NCBI RefSeq assembly: GCF_023343835.1
Contig: NC_064472.1
Span: forward strand, 49,433,652 to 49,497,651
Length of the DNA stretch: 64,000 bases
From: Lagopus muta
Lineage: Eukaryota > Chordata > Aves > Galliformes > Phasianidae
Direction: 5' to 3'
A program made the translations under genes and the position numbers. Under the pieces are notes generated by a model. It made no database searches, had not been told where the DNA came from, and was given only the letters and a program-made list of their open reading frames with translations. Below are positions 1 through 14,290 of the stretch, in pieces. How positions within the stretch are numbered: position 1 is the stretch's first letter; the number at the start of each line of letters is the position of its first letter.

Positions 1-187
1 ACAATTTATAATAATATTGCAGTGGAATATTAAGTAAAAATAAATCTCTAAAATATGTAAGTTTTGCTTTGTTTTGTTTTTACAAATCAATTGATAGTCT
101 ACCGGCAGCTCATTTTCTCATATTTTACAGTAATCAACTTCAGTAAAACAGATTTCTTTGAATCTTCTTTTTTTGCACAAAATCTCC

Positions 188-2420
188 AAATGGGTGAGGT
201 TGGAAGGAAGATCCAGAGATCATCCTGTCCAAAACCCCTGAAGATGCAGGAACATCCAGAGCAGGTTGCTTAGAACCACATGCAGATGGGTCTGGAAGAT
301 CGTCAGAGAAGGAGACTCCACAACCTCTCTGGGTAGCCTGTGCCAATGCTCTGTCAACCTCAAAATAACTACTTTTTTCCACATGTTTAGTTGGACTTCA
401 TTGTGTTCCAGTATGTGCCCATTGCGCCTTGTCCTGTCACTTGAGTACCACTTAAAAGATACGGGCTCTGTCCTCTTTGCACCCACCTTCAGTTATTGCT
501 GAACTTCATGAAGCAGCTCATTTTTCCAACCTGTTGAGGGCATTTAGTTGGCAACACATCACTCTTTTGTATCAGGCACTCCTCCCAGTTTTGTGTTATG
601 AACAAATTTGCTGAGGATACATAGTGCTAATCATTGGCATAATTAATGAAGATATTAAACAGGATCATGCCTAGTACTGATCACTGGATCACCAGACTAT
701 GTAATCAATCACCTCTCTTCAGACTTGCCAGTTCAGCCTGTTCTAAGCTCACCTCATTGTCAATTCAGCTCATATGTAACAACCTGTCTGTAGGATCATA
801 CGTATTAAAGGCTTTACTGAAGTCAAGATATACAATACTCAAGGTTTTTCCCTCATCTACCATACTGGTCACATCATCATAGGATTTTCTTAAGTTGTCC
901 AAGCTGGACTTTCTGTTGATGAATCCATGCTGCCTACTCCCAAATAATTAAATAAAGTTTGGGAGTCCTCCATGTTTCTAGACATGTCTTCAAGGATGTG
1001 CTGTTTCATCACCAGCCCAGGGATGAAGGAGAGGCAGGCTGACCTTTACTTCCCTGGGATGTACATAACCTTTCTGAAGATAAACATGACACTTGCCTTC
1101 CTCCAGTCTTTAGGCACTTCTTTCAGTCACCATTATCAATCAATATCTACCAGGAGTGGCCTTATAATGCAATCTGTCAGCTCCCCTAGCACTCATGAGT
1201 GCATCCCACCAGGGCCCATGGACTTACATATGTCTAGTTAAGTTTTTCCTAATTTAATCCTCTTCATCCAAAGGTACATTTTCCCTGCATCAGTCTTTTC
1301 TCAAGATCTCTGGTGCCTGGGATTCCTGAAGGCCAGTCTTGCTATTACACTCTGAGGGAAAGAAGGCATTCAATACTTCGCTCTTCTCTATGTCCTCTGT
1401 CACCTAGTCTCCCATGTTCTTCAAAAATATGCCTACAGTCTTCCTAGCCTTAATTTTGCCACCAGTACGTTTCAGAAGCCCTGATTGCTGCAAGCATCAT
1501 CTTTGGCCAGATTCAATTCCAGCTGGGTTTTGACTTCCCTGGATGATCAGATAATGCCTCTGCATTCCTCCAGGTACCCTGTCCTCCCTTACATCCTCTG
1601 TATGCTTTGAATTTGACCAGGAGCTTCTTGTAAGAACATAGAACTTCTGGCCTTTTTGTTTGTCTTACTCTCTTTTGGCAGTGACTTGTCTTGAGCTTGG
1701 AAGAGTGATTCTTGAATATTAACAAGCTTCCTTGGGTCTTTCCAAATGTCTCTATCAAGCAGATCTTAAAGAGTCCAAAGTCTGCTCTCCTGAGGTTCAA
1801 GGCTGTGAGTTTTTTTTTCAACCTCCTATCTGCCCTAAGGATTCTGAGCTCTGCTATCACATGGTCACTGTAGCCAAGGCTTCCTTCCATATTTACATTC
1901 CTCATATGTCCCTTGTTGGTTAGTGTAAGGCTCAGCAGAGTGCTTCCTCTTGTTAGCTCCTCTGTCACTTGGAGAAGGAAGTTATCATCAGCATACTGAA
2001 TTATTTGCGCCCTACTGTGTTGTCCCTTCAGCAGATGTTGAAGTGGCTGAAGTCCTCCAGGAGAATCAGGGCCAGTGACTGTGAGGCTGCTTTCAGCTCT
2101 CTTCAGAGGACTGCATCTGCTTGTTTTCCTGGCCATGATGGGCCCTGTTCCCTACTATAATGTCACCTTTACCTGTACTCCCTCTAATCCTAACCCATCA
2201 ACTCTCAGTTGGCTACATTTCCACTTGCAGGCAGAGCTCCATGCACTCCTGTGACTTTTGATATGAAGGTCAACAACTCCTCATCATCTCTGGCTGTCCC
2301 CTCCTCAGCTCAGTCTGTCCTTCTTAAAGAGCCTATATCCCTTCGCTGTAATACTTCAGTTGATGATGCCACACTAAAACATCTCTGTGATTTTACTTCA
2401 AAATGACTCCGCATCTGAAA
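188..2420 (-). mobile_element. CR1 LINE, long antisense copy
   Basis: Read on the minus strand this is a long CR1 segment. Endonuclease-side ORF2 sequence appears at 2136-1513 (pieces such as LTLTNKGHMRNV, GSLGYSDHVIAELRILR, LRRADFGLF). A reverse-transcriptase region lies about 1250-500, and the 3' UTR with ..CCAACCTCACC lies near 190. Many stops and frameshifts make it a fossil. The upstream limit between 2150 and 2420 is uncertain. Confidence 0.85.
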
Positions 2421-5230
2421 CTGAAATGACATAGAACCATGTTTCTCCTACAAAACAAAAAAAGAATGACTTTGCTTTGTCCTATACAATCAGCCCTTGT
2501 GTTGGTGATAGATGCTGCGTTTACATTCATCCATGATTTGCTTCCATTATTCACGACTGATTCACCCTTTTTTGTCTTTGCCTATACTTCAGCTGCCAAA
2601 CAAGGCCCTAAATCATGTACAGAAATTCTCTTTCAAGTTGCTTAGAAAAGCTTCATTCACACAGATACTATTCTACCCAAAGTAGAATACTAAAGATCAG
2701 TAAAGCTGCTTTGGTGTTCTGGTGACTGTATACCTTCTTCTCTTATCTGATTTTACCAAGTACAACTCAGTGTTCAAAGATTCTTCCATGAAAAGCTTAA
2801 TATTAAGCTTCTCTTTCTGTGAAAATATCTCTATTTAATGTTGTTTTAAAAGTTAGAGTATTTATTTATGTCATTACTTATTTCCTTTAACAAGGTCAAT
2901 TAAGAAAAGAGAGAATAAAAAAGCGATTTAAAGCATTTCAGTTTCAGATTAGTAAATTCTATTTTAATAATATTAGTGGTTATTTTTCAGAAAGGTCGTA
3001 AATAAATGTTGTATAAAAACCACAAGGAAAAAAGGTGCTTAAACGGAAATGATTTTACAATTTAACAAATTAAGTTCAAAAAGAAAAGGTTCAAATACAA
3101 AATGTAGCTGAGTAATTGTAATGTCAGTATATTTTCCTGAAGTTTTATTTTTCAAGTAGGAAATAAAAGCATTTTTCATCTTGACTTTATTTCATAGTTT
3201 AGAGCAATCAAGTTAGCTTTCACAGCTTAGTTAGAAAAATTCAAAGTAATTACAAAAATATAATTTAAGAAAATTATACCTTCTTGAATATCACACTTGC
3301 ACTGAGACAGTGTAATTGCTTTATTCCAGGCTCCTGGGAGATTCATGTGTTCCTTGGAACCTACAATCACTGAAACTAAATTTGCCCCATTTTAAAGGAA
3401 AAGGGTAAAGAAGAGTTTAAAATCTGTGGAGTTTGTTTAGCTGATTCTGTATCTGTTTTACAACCAAGAAAATCCCATATCCTTACTTTTTAAAAAAGTG
3501 CATATTTTTGAGACAAGAATAAATGGGCTTGCTGATGCAAAACTCTGAGTAGAAATTAACGAGGCGTCAGTGTTAAGCTACTAGATGTAGCACTTTAGTA
3601 AGAAGAGGTACTCATGCATATAATTACAGCCTTATTACCCAAGTAATAAAAAACAATTATTTACCTCAGTTACCAAATCTCTGACACTAGCCAAGGTAGT
3701 TCAAAGATACTACTATGACAAATTATGTAGTAATAAAATCTCTGGAAAACCTGAAAATGCATTTCCCAGTACTATTACAGGGCTTTGTGGCTCACATTTT
3801 TGTAGATCAAAACATATTTTTCTCACTAGACTTTCACTTATGAAGTGTTTCATAACTACACAGAGTCTTTAACAGCCAAAATATTGGCACAGGTTTGGTC
3901 ATTAAAAAGGGAAAATACCTAATAATTAGATTTGTTAACATTTTGTACACATTTAGCGATTCCTGTGAAACACAGAAGCATCGAAAGATTCTTAGCTCTC
4001 TTCTATTACTGCCATTCTAGCAGTGATACTGCAGGCTGATGCCATCAGCTAGCTTCATGAACTAGAAATTACACTGCTAAGAAATTAAAATGAGCCTTCG
4101 CTTCTCAGCTTTGGTGTCGTTAATGAAATGGCATCAGCTTTTGACACAAAAGATAAGACCAGTTTCAGACTTAGGAAAATGAGGTACTAACAAAACAGTG
4201 ACTGTTAGGGGTGAAATCACCCCAGAAAGGAGCATGCAAGGATTTACTATCTTGTCTACCACAGACCCTCAAATAGCTTTTCTTGCTGATAACCCTAAGA
4301 AAGAGATCTGACTGTGGAGTTTGCGCATTTGCTAGAGGACAGTTCACAGCTGCAGCACACCTTATTCCCAAGTCTCTCTACAGTAACATGAAGCACAGTT
4401 ACCCAGGACTTACTTGTTTTATTCTCATTCTTAAGGCAACAAAATTCACTTTCGACTACATTGATGAGAGGGTGTGAGCCACTTCTGACTGAAGATTGCA
4501 GAATTAACATTGTAAATAATTTGCTATGCTAAGACCCATTTTCACCTATTTCACCTTCTGTCAACAAATGGAATTTGTTCTTTACATTGTAAAGAATTCT
4601 GATACTGAAACGAATCCAGACTTAACTTGCACAAAAACTGATTTTTCAACTCAAGCCCAAAAACAGCCAAACTTCATGGAAATATCCATTTTGAGATGCT
4701 GACTAAAAAGAATTTGAGCTCTTTTAGCCAGTGTTCTTTTCCACCAATTTTAAGAACTGCAGCACAAAAGATAACCTTCAAAATGAATGCCCACGATTTC
4801 CAAAGAGGACCTTAAATGTGCTACAAAATGCCTGCATGTTCTATTTGGAATGTAGAGCATCACAACCTCCTCTTTTGAGCTTATTAGATGTCAAATGTAT
4901 CACTATCATAATATCTTTCCAATTTGAATGACTACTCTGTTTCTGTGCATTCTCTATTTTTGCTTAGGAAGCTCACAAGGAATCATTTCTGGTCTCATAG
5001 TACAGTTTTCTCCTTTCAAACAGCTACAAAGATTTTAATGGAGAAAATAAAGTAAAATATAAAATTCATCAAAGCAGTGTTATAACTAAAATGCTCCTCA
5101 TAATACTGTTCTTGCACAAATTTAGATTTATACTTTATAAGCTAGTTAAAATTTGTATATTTTCTGCTGTACTTTAAAGTATAATGGAAACACTAGGGCT
5201 TGAGCCTCAGATAAAAAAATCAGTCTATTG
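2421..5230. other. AT-rich intergenic, nothing recognised
   Basis: No credible exon, RNA gene or repeat was recognised on either strand. Only short chance open frames are present. Confidence 0.6.
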
Positions 5231-5231
5231 A

Positions 5232-5830
5232 TCATATGTAAGATATCTCCAGAGAAGACGAATCCACAACCTCTCTAGGCAGGCTTGTGTCAGTGCTCCA
5301 TCACTCTGACTACAAGGAAGTCTTTCTTTACCTTGGTATGGAATGCCCTGTTCCTGCCCTCTGACCCTTATGCTGTTGCTGGGCACCAATGAAAAGAGCC
5401 TGGACTCATCCACTTGACTGATAACCCTTCACGTTATCAGTCCTTCAGATTACTTACAAGCATTGATAAGATTCTCTCCCAGAGGATCTATTCTCCAGAC
5501 TGAACAATGCCAACTCTCTCAGCCTTTCCTCGCACAGAAGATGCTCCAGGCCCTTTATCATCTTTGTTGCCCTCCATTAGACTCTCTAGGAGGTCCCTGT
5601 CTTTCTTGAACTGAGGAGCTCAGAACCGGACACAACAGTCCAGATGTGGCCTCACCAGGGCAGAGTAAATCCTTTGACCTGCTGGCCACAATCTTTGTAA
5701 TGCACCCCAGAATATCACTGACTTTCTTGGTCGTATGGGCACACTGCTGCCTCATAGTCAACCAGGACTCCCAAGTCCTTCTCTGCAGAGCTCCTTTTCA
5801 GCAGATTAACCCTAATACATGAAGTTATTC
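5232..5830 (-). mobile_element. CR1 LINE 3' fragment, antisense
   Basis: Contains the characteristic antisense CR1 text: CCACAACCTCTCTAGGCAG, a CTCAGCCTTTCCTC block and TTCTTGAACTGAGGAGCTC. These are the last part of CR1 ORF2 and the 3' UTR. Truncated at both ends; the typical octamer tail is missing. Confidence 0.85.
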
Positions 5831-8800
5831 CTTTCTAGGTATAGGTGTTCCTGCAGAGAATGTTGGAAAGTTGCAGAGAGAATAGTGAGACAAACTGTAC
5901 CTGCACAATAATGCTGCCCTGCAACTGCAAACGAAACAGCCAAGGAAAGGCCTTCAGGATCTGAGGTGAATTCTTACCCCTATTGCATTCATCCTCTCCA
6001 GGTCCTGTTTGATGGTGGCAAGAAGTGTTCTGCCTTGTTCACGCTTAGGGGGAATATTGTGTATTACCTGAAAGCTAAGCAAAAAATTAGCAGATTGTAC
6101 TCTAAATCATCCTCTGCTTGCTACTGGTGTTATATTATTTTAGATTGCTTGGTAAATAATATGAAAAGAGACACATAAAACATACAGATGCCTGATTACC
6201 AGGCACTGCCTGAAATTGTTTCATTTTGAGGCCAAACTACACAGTGCCTTCCCAGTACAATAAGGTTTTGTTTGTGCCATACACTGTACTGCTGCATGGA
6301 GGTAATAAACCAGCTGAGAAGGAGCTGCCTCCGGAACTAGAGCTGCTCTGTGATTGCATGGTCACACTCCTTCCTACCCCGTAGTTATATCTCTTGCATG
6401 GCTCTGCGCAATGCAGCTTACTCAGTACCAAGGCAGCCATTGTTTAGTACTCTCCTGTTCTACACAGCAGAAATATATCCCAGGAGCCTTCCCATTGATT
6501 TGGTTGGGCTTTAGATGATCCTTCTAAATACTAAGATAAACTCCAAAAGCTGACAGTTCTAATTATGCCTGGCAGGAAGGTTTCCTCTGATATCCCAGCA
6601 CAACAACATACCTCCCAGAATAAAAATGGTAAAAGATCCTCTTAAGAAACAGTGTCACTGTCTGCAAGAAAAATCAGAGTCTGACTTGATTTAGTCTAAG
6701 TCATTGTCACTGCTTTTGCTGTCTTGGTATTTTAATTATTAAAACTAAACTTTTGTTTCTACTTCTGTAGAAAGAGATGATGGATGTAGAGACCACAGAG
6801 GAAAATGAATAAATAATGTATATTATTTACTTATTCCTTATACATATATATAGATATCAGGGAACTTATTTTCTTCCTTTGGTATATCTCATGCATCTGC
6901 CAAGCATTTCTGCACCTAGGAAATGTTTTCTTCTGGGCTTTCTATTGGATGGCACTCCTCAATTAGTTTATCTGTTGTTTCCAAGGAATACCTTGGAAAA
7001 CAGATCATATAGAAAAAATATTAAAAATGGCAGCTTTACTTTTAATTTCTTACTGGGTTAATGCACTTTAATTAATTTTTTAAAAATTATTAATGCTACA
7101 GGAAGTATCATTATATTGTTAAATAAAATTTTAATTGAGATACAGCTCTCACAATGAAATTGTACTAAAAGTTATGTCTTCACAAAATGTTTTGCTGCAA
7201 AAAAAAAGCTGGAAAATTAAAAAGAAGTTAGCCTGTAGTAATCCCCACACACTTGGAGCTGTGCTGCTGGAAGGCTCCTTACATGCCAGAGTGCTGCTCT
7301 GTGCCATGCATCTTGTAGGGCTCTGCTTCACATGTAATTCAATTAAAGCCTACATTTTAAATGTAAATGAAATGGCCAAGCAATTTCCAACCTGCTGAAC
7401 TAGTATCCCATGGAGCTTAGGCCCAGCTTGTGTACAGGGCTTTCATAATAACCAAGAGGTGTGCTCTGAAGCAGCACATTGGAATCAGCAATTAAATAAA
7501 GTGGTTAATTAAAATGAACATCAATAAATGAAGACAGGTGAGAAATTATCAGCAAGTGGCAGAAGGCAAGGCATCTACAATATAAAACTGAAGCTGGAAT
7601 CCATAGATGTGTGAGAATTAACTTGGGACAGAGTGGCCTGGCTTAGCTCCAGGCATGGCTTGCGCCCACTTCAGACTGCTGTCCTGCACTTAGTTGCATG
7701 AAGTAGAGCCCTCCTTGGTTTACAGGATTGCTTGTTGCCATCCTCACCACTCTACAAGAAACATCATGTGGCTAGAGGCATGTCTGCACAACAGGCTAAG
7801 CAGCAGCTTGACAGAAGGTACAGCCAGGTTTAGCAACAGCAAGTAAGGTGCTAGTACCAGGCCAGCAGCATGAGATTGGTCTGGCAAATCAGGAGGGTGG
7901 CTGATCCCATGCTGAAGTCTAGCCCACCACTGATCCTTCTGATAAGGATGCCTAAGCGGTCTGGAGCCAACGCCCTAACTTGAGCATGAACATGCTCTTC
8001 TAGCAAGTCTTGCATGCCTCAATGTGCCAGCAACAAAATAAAATCAATCCAAATAGCTCTTCAGCCTTTCCCATGACCAAGCTGTATTTACTGCCTGTAA
8101 TGGCCTCAGGGTAGATAGTCTGTGGTGTGTTTCCCATCTCTGATTTTTAAGACTTAGTAATACATAATACATATCAGAAATAGAAAATATTGAATGATTA
8201 GATATGGCATTTCTGCATTCCCCAGACTATGTAAAAATTAAATCAAAGTATGCTGTATTTCTCCAACAGCCAGAGGAAGGTCCCAAGGCAAAATCACCCT
8301 ATCTAATCCACTCTTCTATTTCTAGTATGTACTTTACAAATAACTTGTGCCTTATCAATTATTTTACAGATACTAACTGCAGCCTGTGATGCATTATTGA
8401 AAAGAAAGAAGACTACTCATTTGTAGCCTTATATGTAGAAAGTGAACTGCTTAATTGGATGCTTTTCACAGGCTGCCACTACTCAGTTTAATGAATATTT
8501 AATAACAACATAATGTGGCTATTTTTAAGAAATAGCTGACTACTGCAAAAAAGAAAAAAAAAAAATTGGAAAGCTTCACAAGTACAGGCATTTTGATCTA
8601 TACCACTGCACTGCAACCAAAAAAGTCACAAAAATAAACATCCAAGGAAACACCCACAAATCAATAAAAGTACTCTAAAACTACTGATTTTTTTTTAATT
8701 TTATTTTTTTTGTCAATATGGGTACCAGGAATGAGAATTACCAAAAAATAATTATCAAAAAAAAAAAAAGAAAACAACTGCACAGTAGTTCAATTTCAGA

Positions 8801-9619
8801 TTAAGAATTATTAAGAATCACATTATATTTATGACCCGGGACTATGATCATGTTACAATTTCTGGACATATTCCACCACAATATTTTTTTAGCTATGTAC
8901 TGCTAAAAAAGAATGAAAGAATAGTTAAGTTGCAGTTACAATTAGAACCACTAAAGTCTTCTACATCCTTTCCATTTGATTTTCTTCTCTCCGTATTTAC
9001 TCTTCTTTCCCAATTTCCTCCTCCTCCTTTTCATTCTCTCTGAGTTTTCATATACTAACAAAGACTGCTGCTCTTTTCAGCACAGATCTTGAAGAGCACA
9101 CAATTGAAAAGTTCAAGACATCAGAAAAAGTGTGATTCCATAAGTCCAAACACCATTATGCCACTGGACAGATACTTTGCAGCTCATTCAGTAGCAGGTG
9201 AGGTGTAGGTGGATCTCTATCAGTGTCTACGATCATTTTTTTACCCCTCACACATAGAATGCCTATGCTTCTTCTGTAACAACTACAGTCTCCACTTTTG
9301 CCAAACACCCAACACACATTATTTTAAGCCAGTCCTATCTTATTCATCTGTGGTGATCAACAGCAGGTAGCTCACCATATCTTCCTTCCTGCCTTTTGAA
9401 AGATACAACAAAAGAATCTAATGTAAAGAGGAAAATAAAGACCCTGAACTTTTAAAGTCTGAAGATCCATCTGTTTAAGTACTAACTAGATGAGATCTCC
9501 TAGTAACCTGTCCTTGTGGAGAAAGGAATGGAGAAGAGCTAAAAACACTTTAAGGATACCTTTCAGAGTGTGCAAGAGCTCCCCATTCCCCAGTATAAGA
9601 AACTGAGGAGACAGGAAAC
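5831..9619. other. Intergenic, nothing recognised
   Basis: AT-rich sequence with a more GC-balanced patch about 7600-8000. No exon with homology that I recognise. A-rich runs occur near 8550 and 8755. Confidence 0.55.
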
Positions 9620-9895
9620 TCTGCAAGGATGTACAAGGGCCTGCTGGTCAAACTGAGAGATAAAAAGAAAATGTAAAGGCAGTGGAAGCAGGGACACATG
9701 TCCAGAGAACAATACAGAGATGCTGTCCAGACATGCAGAGACAGGATCCAGTAAGCCAAGGCACAGATGGAACTGAACTTTGCAAGGAATGTGAAAGAAA
9801 ATAGCAATCTACAAAGACAGTGCTCACAGAAAAACCAAGGAGATGTGTGTTCTGGTAAAAGAGGAGTGAGAAGTAGCAACAACAGACATGGAGAA
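9620..9895 (+). mobile_element. CR1 LINE internal fragment, sense
   Basis: Degenerate plus-strand CR1 ORF2 text (GGCCTGCTGGTCAAACTGAG, GGCAGTGGAAGCAGGGACA, GGCACAGATGGAACTGAACT) corresponding to the region between endonuclease and reverse transcriptase. It ends where an opposite-strand CR1 begins. Confidence 0.7.
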
Positions 9896-10960
9896 AGTTG
9901 GATCATCTAGTTCCAGCCCTCCTGCAGTATACAGGGTTGCCAGCTACATGATGACCAGGCTGCCCAGTGCCCCATCCAACCTAGTCTTCAATACCTTCGG
10001 GAATGGGCCTTCCACAGCTTCTCTGGGCATTCCAATGTTTCACCATCCTCTTTAAACAATTTCCTTCTAATATCTAATTTAAATTTCTCCTCTTTTAGTT
10101 TAAAAACATTCTCCTTTTTCCTATCTCTATGTACTTGTGTAAAAAGCAGGTACCCATCCTTTTTTTAAGATCTTCTCAAGAACTAGAAGGCTGCAATTAG
10201 GTCACTCCAGAGTCTTCTACAGGCTGAACAAGCCCTGATCCTTCAGCCATTCCTCATAGGAGAGGTGCTCCAGCCCTCAGATTGCCTTTGTGGCCCATCT
10301 CTGGACTCACTCCAACAGCTCCATGTCTGTGGAATACAGGCACTTCTCCAGATGAGGTCTCACAAGGGCAGAGTAGAGGTGGACAATCACCTCTCTTGCT
10401 CTGTCGGTGACTCCTCTTTTGATGCAGCTTAGAATACCGATAACCTTCTGGGATGCAAGCTGGCTCATGTCCAGCTTTATGTCCACCAAGACCTGCAAGT
10501 CCTTCTTCCTAGGTCTGCTTTCACTGACTTCTTCTCCCAGTATGTACACATATCTGGGACTGACCCTTCCCAAGAATGACACCTTGCAGTTGGCCTTGTT
10601 GAACCTCACTAGGTTCTAGTAGGCTCATTTCTCAACCTTGCCCAGATCCTTTCTGACGTCACGTCTTCCTTCAGTCATGTCAGCTGTACCACTCAGCTTG
10701 GTGCTGTCTGCAAACTTACTGAGAATGCACTCAATTCCACTGCCCAGGTCATAGATAAAGATGTTGAAGGGCGTCAGTCCCAAGACAGACCCCTGGAACA
10801 TACCACTTATCACTGGCTGCCACCTGGACACAGAGCCACTGACAACTCTTCGGCTACAATTATCCAACCAATTCCTTATCCTCAGATATTCTTATCATAC
10901 TGCAGCTTCCATAAGGGATTCTCAGAACCGAACACAGCACTCCACATAAATAGTATATAG
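9896..10960 (-). mobile_element. CR1 LINE 3' portion, antisense
   Basis: Antisense CR1 starting at its 3' end (GTTGGATCATCTAGTTCCAG). It continues through TCTGGACTCACTCCAACAGC, CTTGCAGTTGGCCTTGTTGAACCTCA and AAGATGTTGAAGGGCGTCAGTCC to about 10960. It is a 3' UTR/ORF2-end copy of about 1.06 kb with inactivating changes. Confidence 0.85.
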
Positions 10961-13562
10961 TTTCAGTATATCCTGCTACATACAAAGGGAATGTTTGTAC
11001 TAAATCATTCATAAGTATTTAAGCATTTTTTCCTCATAAATTAATTTAAATCTTTGAGGCTGCAGAAGATTCATGGAACTAATTTGCATTTTGGTTTATA
11101 AGGATATTTCTTTCAAACAATGAAGCATTTTAAATTATATATGTATAAACTATATATAAAAATAACTTCTTTTTTCCAATTAGTATTTTAGTATATTATG
11201 CATTCTTTCAGATTACTGCATTCAGAATTATTTCTTTTACTACAATATCTTATTTACTTATTTAAGCCCGATGAGTCTAAGTTGCTTCTCCATTTTATTT
11301 TATTTTACCTGATCAGTAGAAACATGTATTATCTGCAAAATCTGTTTTCTCACCATTGATATGCTTTTACCCAATGACTGTTAAAAGCATTAGGCAACAC
11401 TGTTCTAGCCACAAAATGACTATCACAATACTGAGAACAATTCAGGAATTATCTCTTAGCCAGTTGCTTATTCAGGACACCTCTGACTCCATGAGTATTT
11501 GGTTTCCAAAATATGATGTTGTCAGAAAATTTTGTCAAAGGTTTTTGAGTCAATGATTACAACTGGTAGTTCTCCATTCACCAATGGATGGCTCATAACC
11601 AATTATTTGACACTGCAAACATATAGCTTTCCTCTATAGAAGTAGGAATGGTTTAGCCATTTATTTCATATTTCATTATTGTTTGAAAAATATTTATGAT
11701 TCGAGCAAGGATATTTGAAATAAAATTTACCTCATGCTTTTTAGTATCCGTAATTATATCTATTATTAATATATACTATACTATATACTATTTAACAGTC
11801 ATGAAAATCTGTACTAGTTCTATTGAGATTCATTCATCTTTATAATAGTTCTTTTGTAATATTTTGGCAATTTTTGACTAATTGTCAAACAAGATGAAAA
11901 CATAACAAATTTTCCACAAGACCTCTGTCACTTTATCCAAAATCATAACTAAAGATGTTCCCCTTTTGTGTACTACATATACTAACTGCAGACTAAGCTA
12001 CAGAGAAGCAAAGTTGCAATTCTCTGATGTATCTGCAAACCATTTTTCCCACAGAGTTGGAGTCATAATGGCACGACTCTATACAAAATGCTTCAAACGT
12101 AAATTCAGCTCAGGAGAGTAATTGATGTCATCCCAGGTACAGCCCTTTTCTGAAGATTTACTGTACTATTCCACTTCTGACTTAACTGCCAGAGACAGCT
12201 GCCCTACGAACAGCAAATGTACTACATGAGGAATCCTGCTGTCTGGTCCATATGTTCCCAAGTAGTCATGCTGATAATTTGTTCATTTTTGAGATAGAAT
12301 TGCTATAAAGAGTCTTCCTATGAACATACACACGATTTAAGGAAAAGTAAAAGTACATTATTTTACTATCAATTCTATGTTAAAACAGTTGCTCTGTTTG
12401 ATTATGTGTTAACAGAAAGAGGAATGATTTAGACAAGTGATCTGGCAGATTTCGAGGAGTTTCTGTACAGAATTATAAGCTCCCTGTAGTTATTTGACTT
12501 TCATTGTTTGTCTGATGGGGTAGTAGCCTATATAGTTTTGGATGTTTGCACATATAATCTAAGGTTTTACACTGCTGAAAAATCAGCTTTGCTGGAGCAA
12601 GAGAACTTCTGACTGAAAGAGTTCAGATCAAAATAAAAGATGTGCTGATCCTGAGATACCAGAATCAGGAAAAAGAAAAATAATCTACTGGCATAGGTAG
12701 AAGTCCCTTATAATCCAAAGATCTTGAAGGATAGCAATAAATCATCTGAAGCCATTTGCAACTTAGGATGATTAAATAATAGGAGTTTTATAATAGTTTG
12801 TTGGCTTTAGGATTCAGAGAAACAAATATCCTTCCTGAAAAGTCATACATGCATTCCTACTTAATACTTACGAATATATAAGTATATATATATATATATG
12901 ACAGTATATATTTCATGAACTAGTAAAATGTTCTAACTGATAAAAAAGTACTAGCTCTTCAAAATTGATGTAAGATTGCAATCTTTTATCATTTTATTCA
13001 ATATACCATTTCTGGTATAGTTTTAGAGTACCAGGTTTTATAACCATTTCTCTAAATTCTCCAAAAATACAGTAGAGGAGAAAAGAGTTACTAGGAGCAA
13101 ACATCTTGGTAATCCTTCCATTTTGTACTTTGCAGATAGCTGAATTTTGCTTTAAGCAAGAATGTGCTTTTTTCAAGTCTTAACCACACAGTACAGTCAT
13201 TTAGCAGGTAATGCACTAGTTAAATCAGAAACTCTTTTAGGGAGGTGATGTATATGAACAGAAATGTAAATAACATACTGTTCTCCATATTTTTAAAAAT
13301 TATTTTACATGACTTATTTATATTTCACATACATAGGCCTCCCTTTCTTCATTTAGAGTAATGAATTTCAAGTATATTCTTCCAGTATTTTCTGGATTCC
13401 TTCATACTGCTTAATAAGCAGTACTGCATATCTGTTATCCACTAGAAATTTACGCATGTTTTCACACTCCAGTTAATAAAAATAAAAAATAATATAAAAA
13501 ATAAATACAAATACAGATTAAATTACAGACTTGTTAATTGTTTATCTCAAATGTATCCTGAT
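10961..13562. other. AT-rich intergenic, nothing recognised
   Basis: No recognisable gene or interspersed repeat. A short TA-rich tract lies at 12877-12899. Confidence 0.55.
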
Positions 13563-14290
13563 ACAGAATCAAAGAATGCTAGGGATTGGAAGGGACCTTG
13601 AAAGATCATCTAGTCCAATCCCCCTGCTGGAGCAGGAACACCTATATCAGGTCACACAGGAACGCATTCGGGTGGATTCTGAATGTCTCCAGAGAAGGAG
13701 ACCTACAACCTCTCTCGGCAGCCTGTTCTAGTATTCTCTTACGCTCACAGTGAATAAGTTTTTTCTAGTATTAATGTGGAACCTTCTATGTTTCAGCTTG
13801 CACCCATTGCTCCTTGTCTTGTCATTGGATGTCACTGAGAAGAGCCTGGCTCCATCCTCCTTACACTCACCTTTACATCTTTATAAATATTAATGAGGTC
13901 ACCCCTCAGTCTCCTCATCTAAAGAGATGCAGCTCCCTCAGCCTTTCCTCATAAGGGAGATGCTCCACTCCCTTAACCGTATTTGTGACTCTGCTCTGGA
14001 CTCTCTCAAGCAGTTCCTTGTCCTTCTTGAACTGAGGGGCCCAGAACTGGACACAATATTCCAGATAAGGTCTCACCAGGGCAGAGCAGACAGGGTGAAA
14101 AACCTCTCTTGCCCTACTAACTACTCCCCCTCTAATACTCCCCAGCACGCCATTGGCCTTCTTGGCCACAAGGGCACACTACTGGCTTTTGGTCATTTTG
14201 CCATGCACCAGGATCCCCAGGTTCTTTTCCCCTGTTCTGCTCTCCAAGAGATCAGTCCCCAGCCTACATCTTGCATCTGGGCAATAAAAA
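13563..14290 (-). mobile_element. CR1 LINE 3' portion, antisense
   Basis: Begins with the CR1 3' tail remnant (ACAGAATCAAAGAATGCTAGGGATTGGAAGGGACC). It runs through CAACCTCTCTCGGCAGCCTGTTC, CTCAGCCTTTCCTCATAAGG and TTGAACTGAGGGGCCCAGAACTGG to about 14290. The long minus frame 13915-14169 is the CR1 ORF2 C-terminal region, now defective. Confidence 0.9.

Noticed and set aside
1513..2136. 207-codon minus-strand open frame considered as a host gene
   Set aside because: Its motifs (LTNKGHMRNV, GYSDHVIAELRILR, LRRADFGLF) are CR1 ORF2, within a larger antisense CR1 copy.
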